A stretch of DNA of 64,000 nucleotides from Ga0077555 sp033764055 (lineage in GTDB: Bacteria; Pseudomonadota; Alphaproteobacteria; Rhizobiales; Hyphomicrobiaceae), in the NCBI GenBank assembly GCA_033764055.1, contig JANRJI010000129.1:62001-126000 (forward strand). The letters are read 5' to 3'. A program made the translations under genes and the position numbers. This document shows positions 18,962 to 27,953 of the stretch, one piece after another. The notes beneath the pieces were generated by a model. It ran no database searches. It was given only the letters and a program-made list of their open reading frames with translations, and had not been told where the DNA came from. Position 1 is the first letter of the stretch. Every line of letters begins with the position of its first letter.

Positions 18962-19011
18962 TCTAAACCTCTGTCTAAACCCCTTGCCTTATCCAGGCCC
19001 CGGTCTAGCAT
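18962..19011 (+). promoter_or_regulatory. candidate promoter with tandem TCTAAACC repeats
   Basis: Two copies of TCTAAACC start at 18962 and 18974, a 12-base period. Directly after them come a sigma70-like -35 (TTGCCT, 18984-18989) and -10 (TAGCAT, 19006-19011) separated by 16 bases. The position, 56 bases before the acyl-CoA-dehydrogenase-like gene, fits a promoter with an upstream activator site. The hexamers are imperfect, so confidence is low. Confidence 0.3.
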
Positions 19012-19067
19012 TGGCTCGTCCGTAGCGAGCGACGGCTGCGGGCGACAAGCTCCAGGCCGGGTGGACC

Positions 19068-20258
19068 ATGCAGCAGAAGAGAACCGCAACCGCAGCCCCG
19101 CTAGAGGCCGTTGAGCGCGCGAAAGGATTGCGGGATCTGCTGAAGGAGGCCGCGCCTCGCATCGAGGCGGCACGCGAGCTTCCACCCGACGTGCTCGCCG
19201 CCCTGCACGAGGCCCGGATGTTCCGCCTGCTGCTGCCGCGATCGCTCGGCGGCTACGAGCTCGATCTGCGGACTCACGCGGAGGTGCTCGAGCTGATCGC
19301 CAGCGCCGACGCCAGCACGGCCTGGGTGATGAGCCAGGGCGCCGGCTGCGCCATGGCGGCGGCCTATCTTACGGAGGAGGCTGCCGAGCGATGGTTCGGT
19401 GCCGACAACGCCGCTCTCGCCTGGGGCGCCGGCATCCAGGGCAAGGCCGTCGCCGTCGACGGGGGCTACCGGGTGACGGGCACCTGGACCTTTGCCAGCG
19501 GCAGCCGCCACGCGACGCTGCTCGGCGGGCACAGCCACGTCTTCGAGCGCGATGGCCGTCCGCGCCTCCGGCCCGATGGCAGCCCGGCCGACCGCACCAT
19601 GCTGATGAAGCGGTCTCAGGCGCGAATCGACGACGTCTGGGACGTCGTCGGTCTGAGGGGGACCGGCAGCGATACGTTCGCCGTGAACGATCTGTTCGTG
19701 CCGCAGGCCGACACCATCGACCGCGACCGGCCGGACGAGCGCCGCGAGACCGGGCCGCTCTACAAGCTCTCGACGACGCTGGCGTTCGGCGTCGGCTTCT
19801 CGGCGCTGATGCTCGGCATCTCTCGCGGCATGCTCGACGAGCTCACCAGCCTCGCCATGACGAAGACGCCGCGGGCTGCCGTCATGTCGCTGCGCGAGAG
19901 CCCCGTGTTCCAGACCCTGATTGCCCAGCTCGAGGCGCGCTACTCCGCTGCCCGTTCCTACCTCCATGCCACTGCCGCGGACCTCTATGCTGCGGCGCAG
20001 GCCAATGGCGAGCTCACCGTCGAGCAGCGCGCGCGCCTCAAGCTGTGCACGACGTGGGTGATCAATCACAGCTTCGAGGTGATCGTCGACGCCTACCGGG
20101 CGGCGGGCCAGACGGCCATCCATCCGTCGAACCCGTTCGAGCGGCGCATACGCGACGCCATGACCGCCTCGCAGCAGACTCAGGCCCGCGGCACCAACTA
20201 CGTCACCACCGGCCGCGTGCTGCTGGGGCTCGAGCCCGAGAACTTGATGTTCCTCTGA
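19068..20258 (+). CDS. acyl-CoA dehydrogenase-family flavoprotein (monooxygenase-like)
   Basis: A 396-residue member of the acyl-CoA dehydrogenase superfamily. The N-terminal helical domain begins after a polar tail (PRIEAARELPPDVLAALHEARMFRLLLP, described here by its ends), and the middle beta domain has GTWTFASGSRH and WDVVGLRGTGSDTFAVND. The C-terminal domain is of the type-2 form found in HsaA/DszC-like flavin monooxygenases, ending in INHSFEVIVDAYRAAGQTAI and a GLEPENLMFL tail. The residue pattern favours a flavin-dependent hydroxylase or an unusual dehydrogenase rather than beta-oxidation. It heads a run of three SDR genes, which suggests catabolism of a cyclic or hydroxylated acid. Confidence 0.85.
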   Translation: MQQKRTATAAPLEAVERAKGLRDLLKEAAPRIEAARELPPDVLAALHEARMFRLLLPRSLGGYELDLRTHAEVLELIASADASTAWVMSQGAGCAMAAAYLTEEAAERWFGADNAALAWGAGIQGKAVAVDGGYRVTGTWTFASGSRHATLLGGHSHVFERDGRPRLRPDGSPADRTMLMKRSQARIDDVWDVVGLRGTGSDTFAVNDLFVPQADTIDRDRPDERRETGPLYKLSTTLAFGVGFSALMLGISRGMLDELTSLAMTKTPRAAVMSLRESPVFQTLIAQLEARYSAARSYLHATAADLYAAAQANGELTVEQRARLKLCTTWVINHSFEVIVDAYRAAGQTAIHPSNPFERRIRDAMTASQQTQARGTNYVTTGRVLLGLEPENLMFL

Positions 20259-20287
20259 TCCGTCGGCTGGAAAGCGAGGGCAAGCGG

Positions 20288-21064
20288 ATGGACCTCGGCC
20301 TCCATGGCAAGGCCGCGATCGTCGGCGGTGCCAGCATGGGCATCGGCTACGGCATTGCGCGCGAGCTTGCGCGGGAAGGCTGCCGCGTCGCCATCACAGC
20401 GCGCCGCGAGGCCGGGCTCGTCAAGGCCGCCGAGCTGCTTCGTGCCGAGACCGGCGCCGAGATCCTGCCCGTGCAGGCCGATTCCCGCCGTGCCGAGGAT
20501 TGTCAGCGCGCGGTCGAAACGGTCGTCACGGCCTTCGGCGGCATCGACGTGCTGGTCAACAACGACGGCGCGCCGCCACTCGGCGAGCTGGCCACGTTCG
20601 ACGACGTGGCCTGGGCGAAAGCGGTCGAGCAGAACCTGTTGTACGTCGTCCGGATGGCGCGGGCCGTGGTGCCGTCGATGGTGGCGCGCGGTGGCGGCTC
20701 GGTGCTCAACATCGCCGCGCTCTCGGCGATACAACCCATGGCGACATTCGGCCTCTCGGTCGCGACCTGGGGCGGCGTCCTCGGCTATGCCAAGACGCTG
20801 TCGCTCGAGGTCGCGCGGCACAACATCAACGTCAACACCATCTGCCCGGGATACATCGAGACGCAACGCCTCGAGAAGGTCTTTTCGACCGGCGGCGATC
20901 CTGAAGGGATGCGTGCGGGCCTCGCGGCCGAGATCCCCATGGGCCGCATCGGCACCGTGGAGGACATCTCGGCGCTTGTGGCATTGCTGGTCTCGCCGCG
21001 AGGCCGTTACGTCACCGGCACTGCCATACAGGTCGATGGCGGCCTGCTGCGCGGCGTGCGGTGA
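20288..21064 (+). CDS. atypical SDR-family protein (YxxxK absent)
   Basis: A 258-residue Rossmann-fold SDR starting at the ATG at 20288, 29 bases after the flavoprotein gene. The glycine motif is GGASMGIG rather than TGxxxGIG, and the NNAG block reads NNDG. The Ser region (NIAALS) is present. By alignment to the neighbouring SDR, the Tyr and Lys positions are Ser and Trp (SVATW). A known atypical SDR subgroup related to beta-ketoacyl-ACP reductases also departs from the catalytic tetrad. The end motif VTGTAIQVDGGLLRGV is normal. It probably binds NAD(P); catalysis by the standard mechanism is unlikely. Confidence 0.88.
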   Translation: MDLGLHGKAAIVGGASMGIGYGIARELAREGCRVAITARREAGLVKAAELLRAETGAEILPVQADSRRAEDCQRAVETVVTAFGGIDVLVNNDGAPPLGELATFDDVAWAKAVEQNLLYVVRMARAVVPSMVARGGGSVLNIAALSAIQPMATFGLSVATWGGVLGYAKTLSLEVARHNINVNTICPGYIETQRLEKVFSTGGDPEGMRAGLAAEIPMGRIGTVEDISALVALLVSPRGRYVTGTAIQVDGGLLRGVR

Positions 21065-21116
21065 GGTCTTGCCGCGGGTTTCGAATGTAGAGCGCTCGCG
21101 CGCGAGGGAGGATGCG

Positions 21117-21932
21117 ATGCCAGAGATGGGACTGAAGGACAAGGTTGCGATCGTCACCGGCGCCGGCTCGCGCGGCGACGGTATCGGCAATGGCCGTGCG
21201 GCGGCCATCCTGCTGGCCCGCGAGGGCGCCAGGGTGGCGCTGCTCGACGCCACCCGGGAGTGGGCCGAGGCGACCAAGGCGATGATCGACAAGGAGGGCG
21301 GCACCTCGATGGTGGTCGCCTGCGACGTCACCGACCAGGCGTCCTGCGCGGCGACCGTGAAGGCGATCGTCGCCGCCTGGGGGCGCGTCGACGTGCTGGT
21401 CAACAACGTCGGCATCGGCGGGCCGATGGGCAATGCGGTCGAGGTCGATCCTGCAGCCTGGGAGGCGGCGATGCGCGTCAACGTCACCTCGATGATGCTG
21501 ATGGCCAAGTACGCCATCCCCGAGATGCGCAGGCAGGGGGGCGGCTCGATCGTCAACATCTCGTCGATCGATGGGCTCAGGGGTGGCAACCCGAGCCTCT
21601 TCTACTCGGCCTCGAAGGGCGCCGTCGTCAACATGACCCGCTCCATGGCGGCCCACCACGGGCCCGAGGGGATCCGCGTCAACTGCATCGCGCCGGGCTA
21701 CGTCTACACCCCAATGGTCGCGGTCGGCGGCATGGAGCCGGAGCTTCGCGAGGCGCGCCGCAAGAACACCCTGCTGCAGACCGAGGGCACCGGCTGGGAC
21801 ATCGGCAACGGCGTCGTCTATCTCGCCTCCGACCAGTCGCGCTGGGTGACGGGCATCGTGCTGTCGATCGATGCCGGCTCGATGGCCGGGACGGCCGGCA
21901 ACGTGTCGCCGCGGAAGGCCTTCGACGCGTAG
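21117..21932 (+). CDS. SDR-family NAD(P)-dependent oxidoreductase
   Basis: A 271-residue short-chain dehydrogenase with a complete active site: Ser in VNISSIDG, and Tyr and Lys in FYSASKGAV. The cofactor motif is TGAGSRGDGIGNG, with three extra residues compared with the usual TGAGSGIG. NNVG replaces NNAG, which is common. The start at 21117 follows GAGGGAGGA by 5 bases. It lies 52 bases after the atypical SDR in the same direction and 33 bases before the next SDR, so a four-gene operon is likely. The substrate is unknown; C-terminal residues (GTAGNVSPRKAFDA) extend past the usual end. Confidence 0.92.
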   Translation: MPEMGLKDKVAIVTGAGSRGDGIGNGRAAAILLAREGARVALLDATREWAEATKAMIDKEGGTSMVVACDVTDQASCAATVKAIVAAWGRVDVLVNNVGIGGPMGNAVEVDPAAWEAAMRVNVTSMMLMAKYAIPEMRRQGGGSIVNISSIDGLRGGNPSLFYSASKGAVVNMTRSMAAHHGPEGIRVNCIAPGYVYTPMVAVGGMEPELREARRKNTLLQTEGTGWDIGNGVVYLASDQSRWVTGIVLSIDAGSMAGTAGNVSPRKAFDA

Positions 21933-21965
21933 CCGGTGGTGTCGGCAGTGGGGCATGGAGACGAT

Positions 21966-22652
21966 ATGAAGCGGGCATTGATCATCGGGGCGTCGCGCGG
22001 GCTCGGGCTCGGGCTCGTCGGCGAGCACCTCGCGCGCGGCTGGCGGATAACGGCCACGGTGCGCACGCCGTCGCCGGAGCTGGAGGCTCTGGCCACGAGC
22101 GCGGCAGGCCGTCTCGCCATCGACCGGGTCGACATCACCAGGCCGGCCGAGGCGAAGGCGCTCGCCGGTCGGCTCGGCGTCCAGTCGTTCGACCTCCTGT
22201 TCCTCAATGCCGGCATCATGACAGGGCGCGGCCAGCCGCTCGCCGAGGTGTCCGATGCGGACATCGTCTCGATCTTCATGACCAACGCCATCAGCCCGAT
22301 CCGCGTCGCGGACGTGCTACTCGACCGGGTGGCGCCGGGCGGCACGGTAGCCTTCATGTCGTCGATCTTGGGCTCGATCGGCACCAACGACGATGGCCGC
22401 GCCGAGCTCTACCGCGCGAGCAAGGCGGCCCTCAACTCGCTGATCCGGAGCTTCCGGGCGCGTCATGCCGCCCGTGCCGACCTCACCGTGCTCGCCCTGC
22501 ATCCGGGCGTCGTGCGCACATCGATGGGCGGGCCGGGCGCACCGCTCGACATCGAGACGAGCGTCAAGGGCGTGACCGACGTGCTCGAGCACCGCGCCGG
22601 CAGCGGCGGCACGGCGTTCGTCGATTACCGGAACGAGGTCATTCCTTGGTGA
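21966..22652 (+). CDS. SDR-family oxidoreductase (C-factor-like)
   Basis: A 228-residue short SDR. The start at 21966 has GGAGA about 4 bases upstream. The motif GASRGLGLGL, the LNAG block (FLNAGIMTG), the Ser region (AFMSSILGS) and the catalytic pair YRASK are all present. It resembles the small SDRs annotated as C-factor/CsgA-like. The lack of a long substrate loop and the C-terminal GTAFVDYRNEVIPW fit that group. It is the last gene of the cluster; a 441-base gene-free stretch follows. Confidence 0.9.
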   Translation: MKRALIIGASRGLGLGLVGEHLARGWRITATVRTPSPELEALATSAAGRLAIDRVDITRPAEAKALAGRLGVQSFDLLFLNAGIMTGRGQPLAEVSDADIVSIFMTNAISPIRVADVLLDRVAPGGTVAFMSSILGSIGTNDDGRAELYRASKAALNSLIRSFRARHAARADLTVLALHPGVVRTSMGGPGAPLDIETSVKGVTDVLEHRAGSGGTAFVDYRNEVIPW

Positions 22653-23093
22653 GCGGCGGTGTCTCGATTGCCTGGTGCACGTGGCCGCCACAGCCGAGGC
22701 CCGAGGCCGTGACGGATGTCGCGGGGCAGGACGTGACGGATTGCGGATAGAGCCAAAGTTGACGGCCGGCGAGCGTCGGCCCTACCGTTCGTTCCGAAGC
22801 ACGGCAGAGGAAGGCGCCCGGTCGCCATGGGCCACGTGCGGACCAACGCATCTCCTCCGACGGTGCGCCGCACCAAATGGCGTCATCTTAGAAGCCAAAT
22901 TTGAGTATCGCCAAATCGCCGTCGCTCGAGGCAACGCCGCCCTTGCCTGGTCTCAGAGGTATCGCGTCCGATCCGACCGCGGGATCCGATCACGTTCGAT
23001 CGTCCAGGCGGACGGCGATCCGCACCAGACCGGCAAGCGTCTCCGAGCCCATGCGTTCCATCGCCTTTGCGCGGTAGATCTCGTCGGTGCGGA
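22653..23093. other. gene-free stretch after the SDR cluster
   Basis: I see no convincing gene, RNA or terminator here. Short overlapping frames in several phases have Arg-rich, family-free products. The 3' ends of two convergent operons meet here, so an unrecognised terminator is expected. Confidence 0.5.
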
Positions 23094-25466
23094 TCACCGG
23101 CCGGACGCCGCACCGACCAATGCGCCGATCAGGTTGGACAACCTCAGCGGGCGATACCTGAACACGACGGTGTGGGTTCCCGCCTCGACCTCCACCGCCC
23201 GGAACAGCGTGTCGGCCTTCAGGATCGGCACCTCTATGCCGTCGATTTCTGCGGACCAGCCGGGGTAGTAGGTGTCATGCAGGACGAGGACGCCTGGTGC
23301 GGTCGCCGTCACCGCAATTTCGATCCGCCCCGGGCGCCATGACAGGATCCGGGCCTGCCCTTCACCCCCATTGCCCGCGAGGTATCGAAAGCGCGCACTT
23401 AGCGGCGTGTCCTCGTCGACGTGGGCCCGATCTGCCTCCGGCGGATGCACGAGATTGCCGCTAATGTCGGTTTCGTCCGTGTCAGCCACGACGACCCGGG
23501 AATGGAACTTCACTCGCGGCAGAGTGTTGGCGAGGCGATAGATCCAGATCGAGGGACCATCCCGCAGCATCTCGACCTTGGGCCGGCGGGCGAGTTGCCC
23601 AAGCTTCTCGATAGGCCGATCGAGCACGAGATACTCGAGTCCGATCGCGCGCGCGAGGGCGCAGTCGTAGCCGCTGAATGTCCGTGTGAACCGTCTATTC
23701 GCTGAGAAGGCAGACGACTCGCCCGGTTGGATCAACCGGTCGTAGGCACCGACCCTCAGCGGGTTGTAGCCGTTCGTCGCCTCGAAGCCCTGCACGACTG
23801 CAAGGTTCTGCCAGGCCCCGCCCAGCCCGATAATCTCCACGCGCGGCCGTGCCCCCTCGGCCCGGCGACGTGCGAGCTCCTGCGCCAGCTGTCCGATCGC
23901 CTCCTGATCCTCTGCGGACGCTTGCTCCAGCACGCGATAATATGCGTGACGCTCGCCGTTCAATCGCGTTGCGGTATTCCAAAAGACAAGCTCGCCAACT
24001 GCGAGCAATGTGACACACGCCGCAGCAAAAGTGCGCCGTGCTTCTCCGTGTGCTCTCCACAGGAGCAATGTTGCGCCGGCGAGGATCGGAATTGATTTCG
24101 CGATCTCGTACGACATCGAGCCGAGCCGATCCGATCTCTGCCCGACGCCGATGGCACTCGCTACGACGGTGAGACACACGAACACTACTGTCGTGGTTCC
24201 AAGCCGCGCAGCGGTCGCACGGCCACCCTGAACATAGTCCGAGACGAGCTGACCGCTGATCAGTGCCACCATCGCGCCGACGACAAAAAGCCCATCGATC
24301 GGTCGCCTGAAGAACACAAAGCCGGGGACCTGCTCGAATACGACACCGAAGACCGGTGTGTAGCGGCCGAGCGAGAACAGCAGGGCACCCGCGAGTATCA
24401 GCGTCCATGTGCGAAGGCCGCTCTCGACGAGACGGCGCCGTGCGACGCCCAACCACAACAGGATAAGGATGGGCACGGCGCCGACGAACACGTAGTTGAA
24501 CGAATCATCGGTCGCCGCAACCTCCGGCACCGTGTGGTGACCCGGCCCCCAATAGGCAAAATCGGGTAGATGCGAGCCGAAGACGTTCGGCACGGCAAGG
24601 TTCAGAAGAACGGAGGGATGAACCGATGCCTGCAAGGCTTCTGCGAGCGTTACAGCAGGGCGGTTCGACAGCGATGCGAGTTGGAGCGTCAGGACCAAAG
24701 GTACCAGGCTCAATGCTGCGACAACGGCCGCCATGGCTGCGAACAGGCCCAGACGATCGCGCAAGAAGGTCCACGGCTCCGCCACACGCAGAACCTCGCG
24801 CGCGCCTAGCACGAGCAGGGCCAAGCACAGGAGAAGCGCCACCTGATTGCGCGCGATGACGATCTGTGCAGCGATCAGTCCGAACGCCAAGGCCGCTCTC
24901 CGCGAGCGTTCCTGCAGCGCGATCTCCAACAGGAGGGCTGCGAGCGGGAATAGCCCATAGCACAGTATGATGCCCGTATGATTGAGCCGGCCGGATGCCG
25001 GCCCGCCGAGCATGAAGACGCATGCGGCTAGCACGCACGCGGAAACCGGCCAGTGTCTGCGGCGCCCGATGGCAACGACTCCGAGGCCGCCGGCCAGCAG
25101 GTGGACGAATACGATGACGTCGAACGTCAACATGGACGGAGCGCTGTCCAGCCAGGCCCACAGCACGAATGCCGGCGAAAAGATCAGTGATTGAGGATCA
25201 GCAATCCCTGGATGCCCGCCGAAATGGTATGGGTTCCAGAATGGCGACGTTCCCGCATGGAGCGACGTCGCCAGAAATCGGAAGAATGCATAGAATTGGT
25301 TCTTGGCGTCCCACGGCACCGTGAGGTCGGTCCAGACCCAGCGTGCAAGCGCCAACAGCCAGACGCACGTCGTCAGGCCGCCTGCCAACAGTCCGCCGTG
25401 GCGGCAGTCTACATCAGCGAACCGTGCAGTCATCGATCGCGGATCTCGGACCGCGCAGAACGCCAT
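23094..25466 (-). CDS. YfhO-type multi-pass membrane protein
   Basis: A protein of about 790 residues with roughly 12 hydrophobic helices in its first 500 residues and a large C-terminal soluble region. The end, with GVLVLHDTYYPGWSAEIDG followed by LFRAVEVEAGTHTVVFRY, is the hallmark of the YfhO family: GT-C-like membrane proteins linked to glycosylation of envelope polymers. The early WDAKNQFY and FWNPYHFGGHP blocks also match the family. The start is uncertain: in-frame starts exist at 25508 (GTG), 25478, 25466 and 25433. The base composition is less GC-rich than the flanks. A methyltransferase gene lies 27 bases upstream of the longest start. Confidence 0.82.
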   Translation of the reverse strand: MAFCAVRDPRSMTARFADVDCRHGGLLAGGLTTCVWLLALARWVWTDLTVPWDAKNQFYAFFRFLATSLHAGTSPFWNPYHFGGHPGIADPQSLIFSPAFVLWAWLDSAPSMLTFDVIVFVHLLAGGLGVVAIGRRRHWPVSACVLAACVFMLGGPASGRLNHTGIILCYGLFPLAALLLEIALQERSRRAALAFGLIAAQIVIARNQVALLLCLALLVLGAREVLRVAEPWTFLRDRLGLFAAMAAVVAALSLVPLVLTLQLASLSNRPAVTLAEALQASVHPSVLLNLAVPNVFGSHLPDFAYWGPGHHTVPEVAATDDSFNYVFVGAVPILILLWLGVARRRLVESGLRTWTLILAGALLFSLGRYTPVFGVVFEQVPGFVFFRRPIDGLFVVGAMVALISGQLVSDYVQGGRATAARLGTTTVVFVCLTVVASAIGVGQRSDRLGSMSYEIAKSIPILAGATLLLWRAHGEARRTFAAACVTLLAVGELVFWNTATRLNGERHAYYRVLEQASAEDQEAIGQLAQELARRRAEGARPRVEIIGLGGAWQNLAVVQGFEATNGYNPLRVGAYDRLIQPGESSAFSANRRFTRTFSGYDCALARAIGLEYLVLDRPIEKLGQLARRPKVEMLRDGPSIWIYRLANTLPRVKFHSRVVVADTDETDISGNLVHPPEADRAHVDEDTPLSARFRYLAGNGGEGQARILSWRPGRIEIAVTATAPGVLVLHDTYYPGWSAEIDGIEVPILKADTLFRAVEVEAGTHTVVFRYRPLRLSNLIGALVGAASGR

Positions 25467-25535
25467 ACTTCCCCACATCCCCGCGCGCACGTCGACGGTT
25501 ATTGTCACAAATCAGCATCTTCAATCGACGCACTG

Positions 25536-26249
25536 TCAAGGCTTGTCTTCAGCCGAGTTCGTCGATCGCCGCGCCAGGAAGGCCATACGCAATTGATTGT
25601 GTCCAAGATTCGGGTGGACCCGCCGGGCCGTCAATCCGTGCCTGGTCGTAAGTGCCATGAATTCTGCTTCCGAGAGCATCGTGAAGCCGAGACGATCACG
25701 CAACGATCTGTAATCGGACAGCGTTGTCCGGACGAGGCCCAGGACCGCTTCAAGGAAAAACCCATGCCGGACCGCGAATGTCAGCAGTTGCCAGGCATCC
25801 GCGTGCGGCTTGACGTCAGGCGGGACGATGTCGGCAAACAGAACCTCGCCGTTGGGCGCGAGCAGGCGCCACCACATCGCCATGCAGCGAGCGAGCTCGT
25901 CGTGCGCCAAATACTGAAGCAACGAGTTCACGACGATCAGATCGAACCTGCCGGTGGCGTCGTCAGCAAGATCCTCGGGGCGGCAAACGGAGATCCCATG
26001 CACGTCCCGAAAGCGCTCGGTCAATCCGCGGCGTACACTCTCCGCCGCGTCGCAGAGGACGAGATGCCCGCAGCAGCCCGCGATCTCCCTCGCCGCCAGG
26101 GCCTCCCCGCATCCGTAGTCGAGCACCTTTGCTGTGCTCCCCGGGACCAGCTCCGAAATCTGGATCGCGAGCGACCGGTAATGCTCGGCCTTGTGACGCT
26201 CGCTCACGTAGATCGAGGGCTTGGAGTTCCAGTATTTGATCCACGTCAT
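25536..26249 (-). CDS. class I SAM-dependent methyltransferase
   Basis: A 237-residue methyltransferase. Motif I is VLDYGCGEA at residues 42-50, with further Rossmann features LVLCDAAE (motif II acidic end) and DLIVVNSLLQYL (motif IV). The C-terminal part is cationic (RHGLTARRVHPNLGHN). The acceptor cannot be read from the sequence. It is transcribed toward, and nearly adjacent to, the YfhO-type gene, which makes a role in modifying an envelope glycan or lipid-linked sugar plausible but unproven. Confidence 0.85.
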   Translation of the reverse strand: MTWIKYWNSKPSIYVSERHKAEHYRSLAIQISELVPGSTAKVLDYGCGEALAAREIAGCCGHLVLCDAAESVRRGLTERFRDVHGISVCRPEDLADDATGRFDLIVVNSLLQYLAHDELARCMAMWWRLLAPNGEVLFADIVPPDVKPHADAWQLLTFAVRHGFFLEAVLGLVRTTLSDYRSLRDRLGFTMLSEAEFMALTTRHGLTARRVHPNLGHNQLRMAFLARRSTNSAEDKP

Positions 26250-26959
26250 GACAACACGTGCCTGTGCCGATGCATAGTGTCCCTACGTTCGACGATCATT
26301 CGTGGAATCTGGCGTGCCAGCCAGGGCCCTACGACGCGGAATCCATTTCCTGGAGCAGCCTGTTGCAATGCTGCCGGTCTCGCACCGCAGGCGAAACACG
26401 GTCATCATTGCTCTGGCTCCGCAAAATGCAATGGCAATCCGCCATCGCATCCGCCATGGCCCGACTCTTTGCGCCGATCACGGGGCAGCTCGAGCTATTG
26501 CTTTCACGACGCGCGTCTGCACTTTCGGCGAGGACTGCTGGCCGCTTACCGGTGATCTCCGTTGATCGAGTATCGCGACCGTTCATCGCTGCCGCTCATT
26601 CGCTGGATCGTTGCGCATGCACGTAGTTGGTTCCAGCTGTTGTGTGCTCGACCGCATGCTGCACCTGCTCAGGGCCGTTGTGGGTTGCCTGCACGCATCA
26701 GAGGCTCTCCGGCTTCGGCAAGACCACCCCCGGCAATGGACATGCGCGGCGGCTTCGCCTTCGCAGTCGAGGCCGGATTTTGAGATGACCGCTCCTGCAT
26801 AACCGCAACTTCTCGCCACGCCCTTCTCGAGTGGTGCGCCCGCTCGGCGCTATATTGCGCGCTCGCGCGCCTCGCGTTCTCAGCAACAGCATTGCCCCCA
26901 CCCGCCACCCCGCCTACTCTGGCACCAAACCGTCCGGATCGAGGGTGAGGGGCCCGAGC
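26250..26959. other. 710-base stretch without a recognisable gene
   Basis: The stretch is less GC-rich than its flanks and holds only short family-free frames on both strands. The longest, 26258-26626 on the + strand, lacks a ribosome binding site and has an improbable Ser/Arg/Cys-rich product. It must contain the promoters of the methyltransferase (leftward) and the oxygenase (rightward). It could be remnant DNA of an insertion. Confidence 0.5.
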
Positions 26960-27931
26960 ATGAGCAAGCTGCCGATCGTCGACATGAGTGGGGTGCGCGA
27001 GGGGGATGCACGGAGCATCGCGCGGGCGGCAGCGGAGATCCATGCGGCCTTCACCACGGTCGGCTTCCTCTATATCGCCAATCATGGGCTGCCCGAGGCG
27101 ATCATCGCGGACGCGCTGCGCGAGGCGCAGGGCTTCTTCCACCAGCCGGTCCAGAAGAAGCGCGAGGTGGCGATCAACAAGCGCCATCGCGGCTTCAACG
27201 CGCTCGGCGACGCGCTGATGTACGAGGCGACGAAGCCCGACTACAAAGAGTTCTACACGATGGGGCTGGAGCTGCCCGAGGACGATCCGGACGTCCTCGC
27301 GGGCGAGCCGCTGCGCGGGCCGAACAACTGGCCGGCAGACCGGCCCGGTCTGCGGTCGGCCATGACGGCCTATTACGATGCGATCGGCCGCTGCGGCGCC
27401 GACCTGCTCTCGTGCGTCGCCGTCTCGCTCGGGCTGGCGCCGGGTTTCTTCGTCGACAAGTACCAAAAGCGCCTCCAGCGCACGCAGATCATCTACTACC
27501 CGCCGCATCCGGCAGGCGCGACGCCGGACACGTTCGGTCTCGCGCCGCATACGGACTTCGGCTGCATCACGCTGCTCTGGCAGGACGACAACGGCGGGCT
27601 CGAGGTGCTGGAGCGCCAGTCCAAGACGTGGATTGCCGCCACGCCCGTGCCCGGCACGCTGGTCGTCAACGTCGGCGATCTGCTGGGGCGCTGGACCAAC
27701 GATCGCTATGCGTCCACTCCGCATCGGGTGATCAACGCGTCGGGGCGGGAGCGCTTCTCGATCGCGACGTTCTACGATCCCGACTTCAAGGCCGTGGTCG
27801 ATCCGCGCCAGCTCGGCACGTCGCAGGCCGAGTGCCGCTACGAGCCGACCACCTCGGGCGCGCATATCCTGGGGCGCATCGAGCGCTCGTTCGGCTACCG
27901 CAAGAAGCTGGCGGGGGCGGCGGCCGAGTGA
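26960..27931 (+). CDS. isopenicillin N synthase-family 2-oxoglutarate/Fe(II) oxygenase
   Basis: A 323-residue non-haem iron oxygenase. The facial triad is His197 and Asp199 in APHTDFG and His255 in STPHRVIN. The 2-oxoglutarate-binding Arg265 and Ser267 lie in ERFSI. The N-terminal DIOX_N-like region has GFLYIANHGL. These proteins hydroxylate or desaturate small molecules; in bacteria most lack a known substrate. The start at 26960 is chosen because the upstream in-frame extension is unrelated to the family. The downstream gene is convergent. Confidence 0.92.
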   Translation: MSKLPIVDMSGVREGDARSIARAAAEIHAAFTTVGFLYIANHGLPEAIIADALREAQGFFHQPVQKKREVAINKRHRGFNALGDALMYEATKPDYKEFYTMGLELPEDDPDVLAGEPLRGPNNWPADRPGLRSAMTAYYDAIGRCGADLLSCVAVSLGLAPGFFVDKYQKRLQRTQIIYYPPHPAGATPDTFGLAPHTDFGCITLLWQDDNGGLEVLERQSKTWIAATPVPGTLVVNVGDLLGRWTNDRYASTPHRVINASGRERFSIATFYDPDFKAVVDPRQLGTSQAECRYEPTTSGAHILGRIERSFGYRKKLAGAAAE

Positions 27932-27953
27932 TCCCGCGGGGGCGGCAGCGATC

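Noticed and set aside
26258..26626. A 122-codon + strand frame in the gene-free stretch
   Set aside because: No ribosome binding site, Ser/Arg/Cys-rich product, and no family match.
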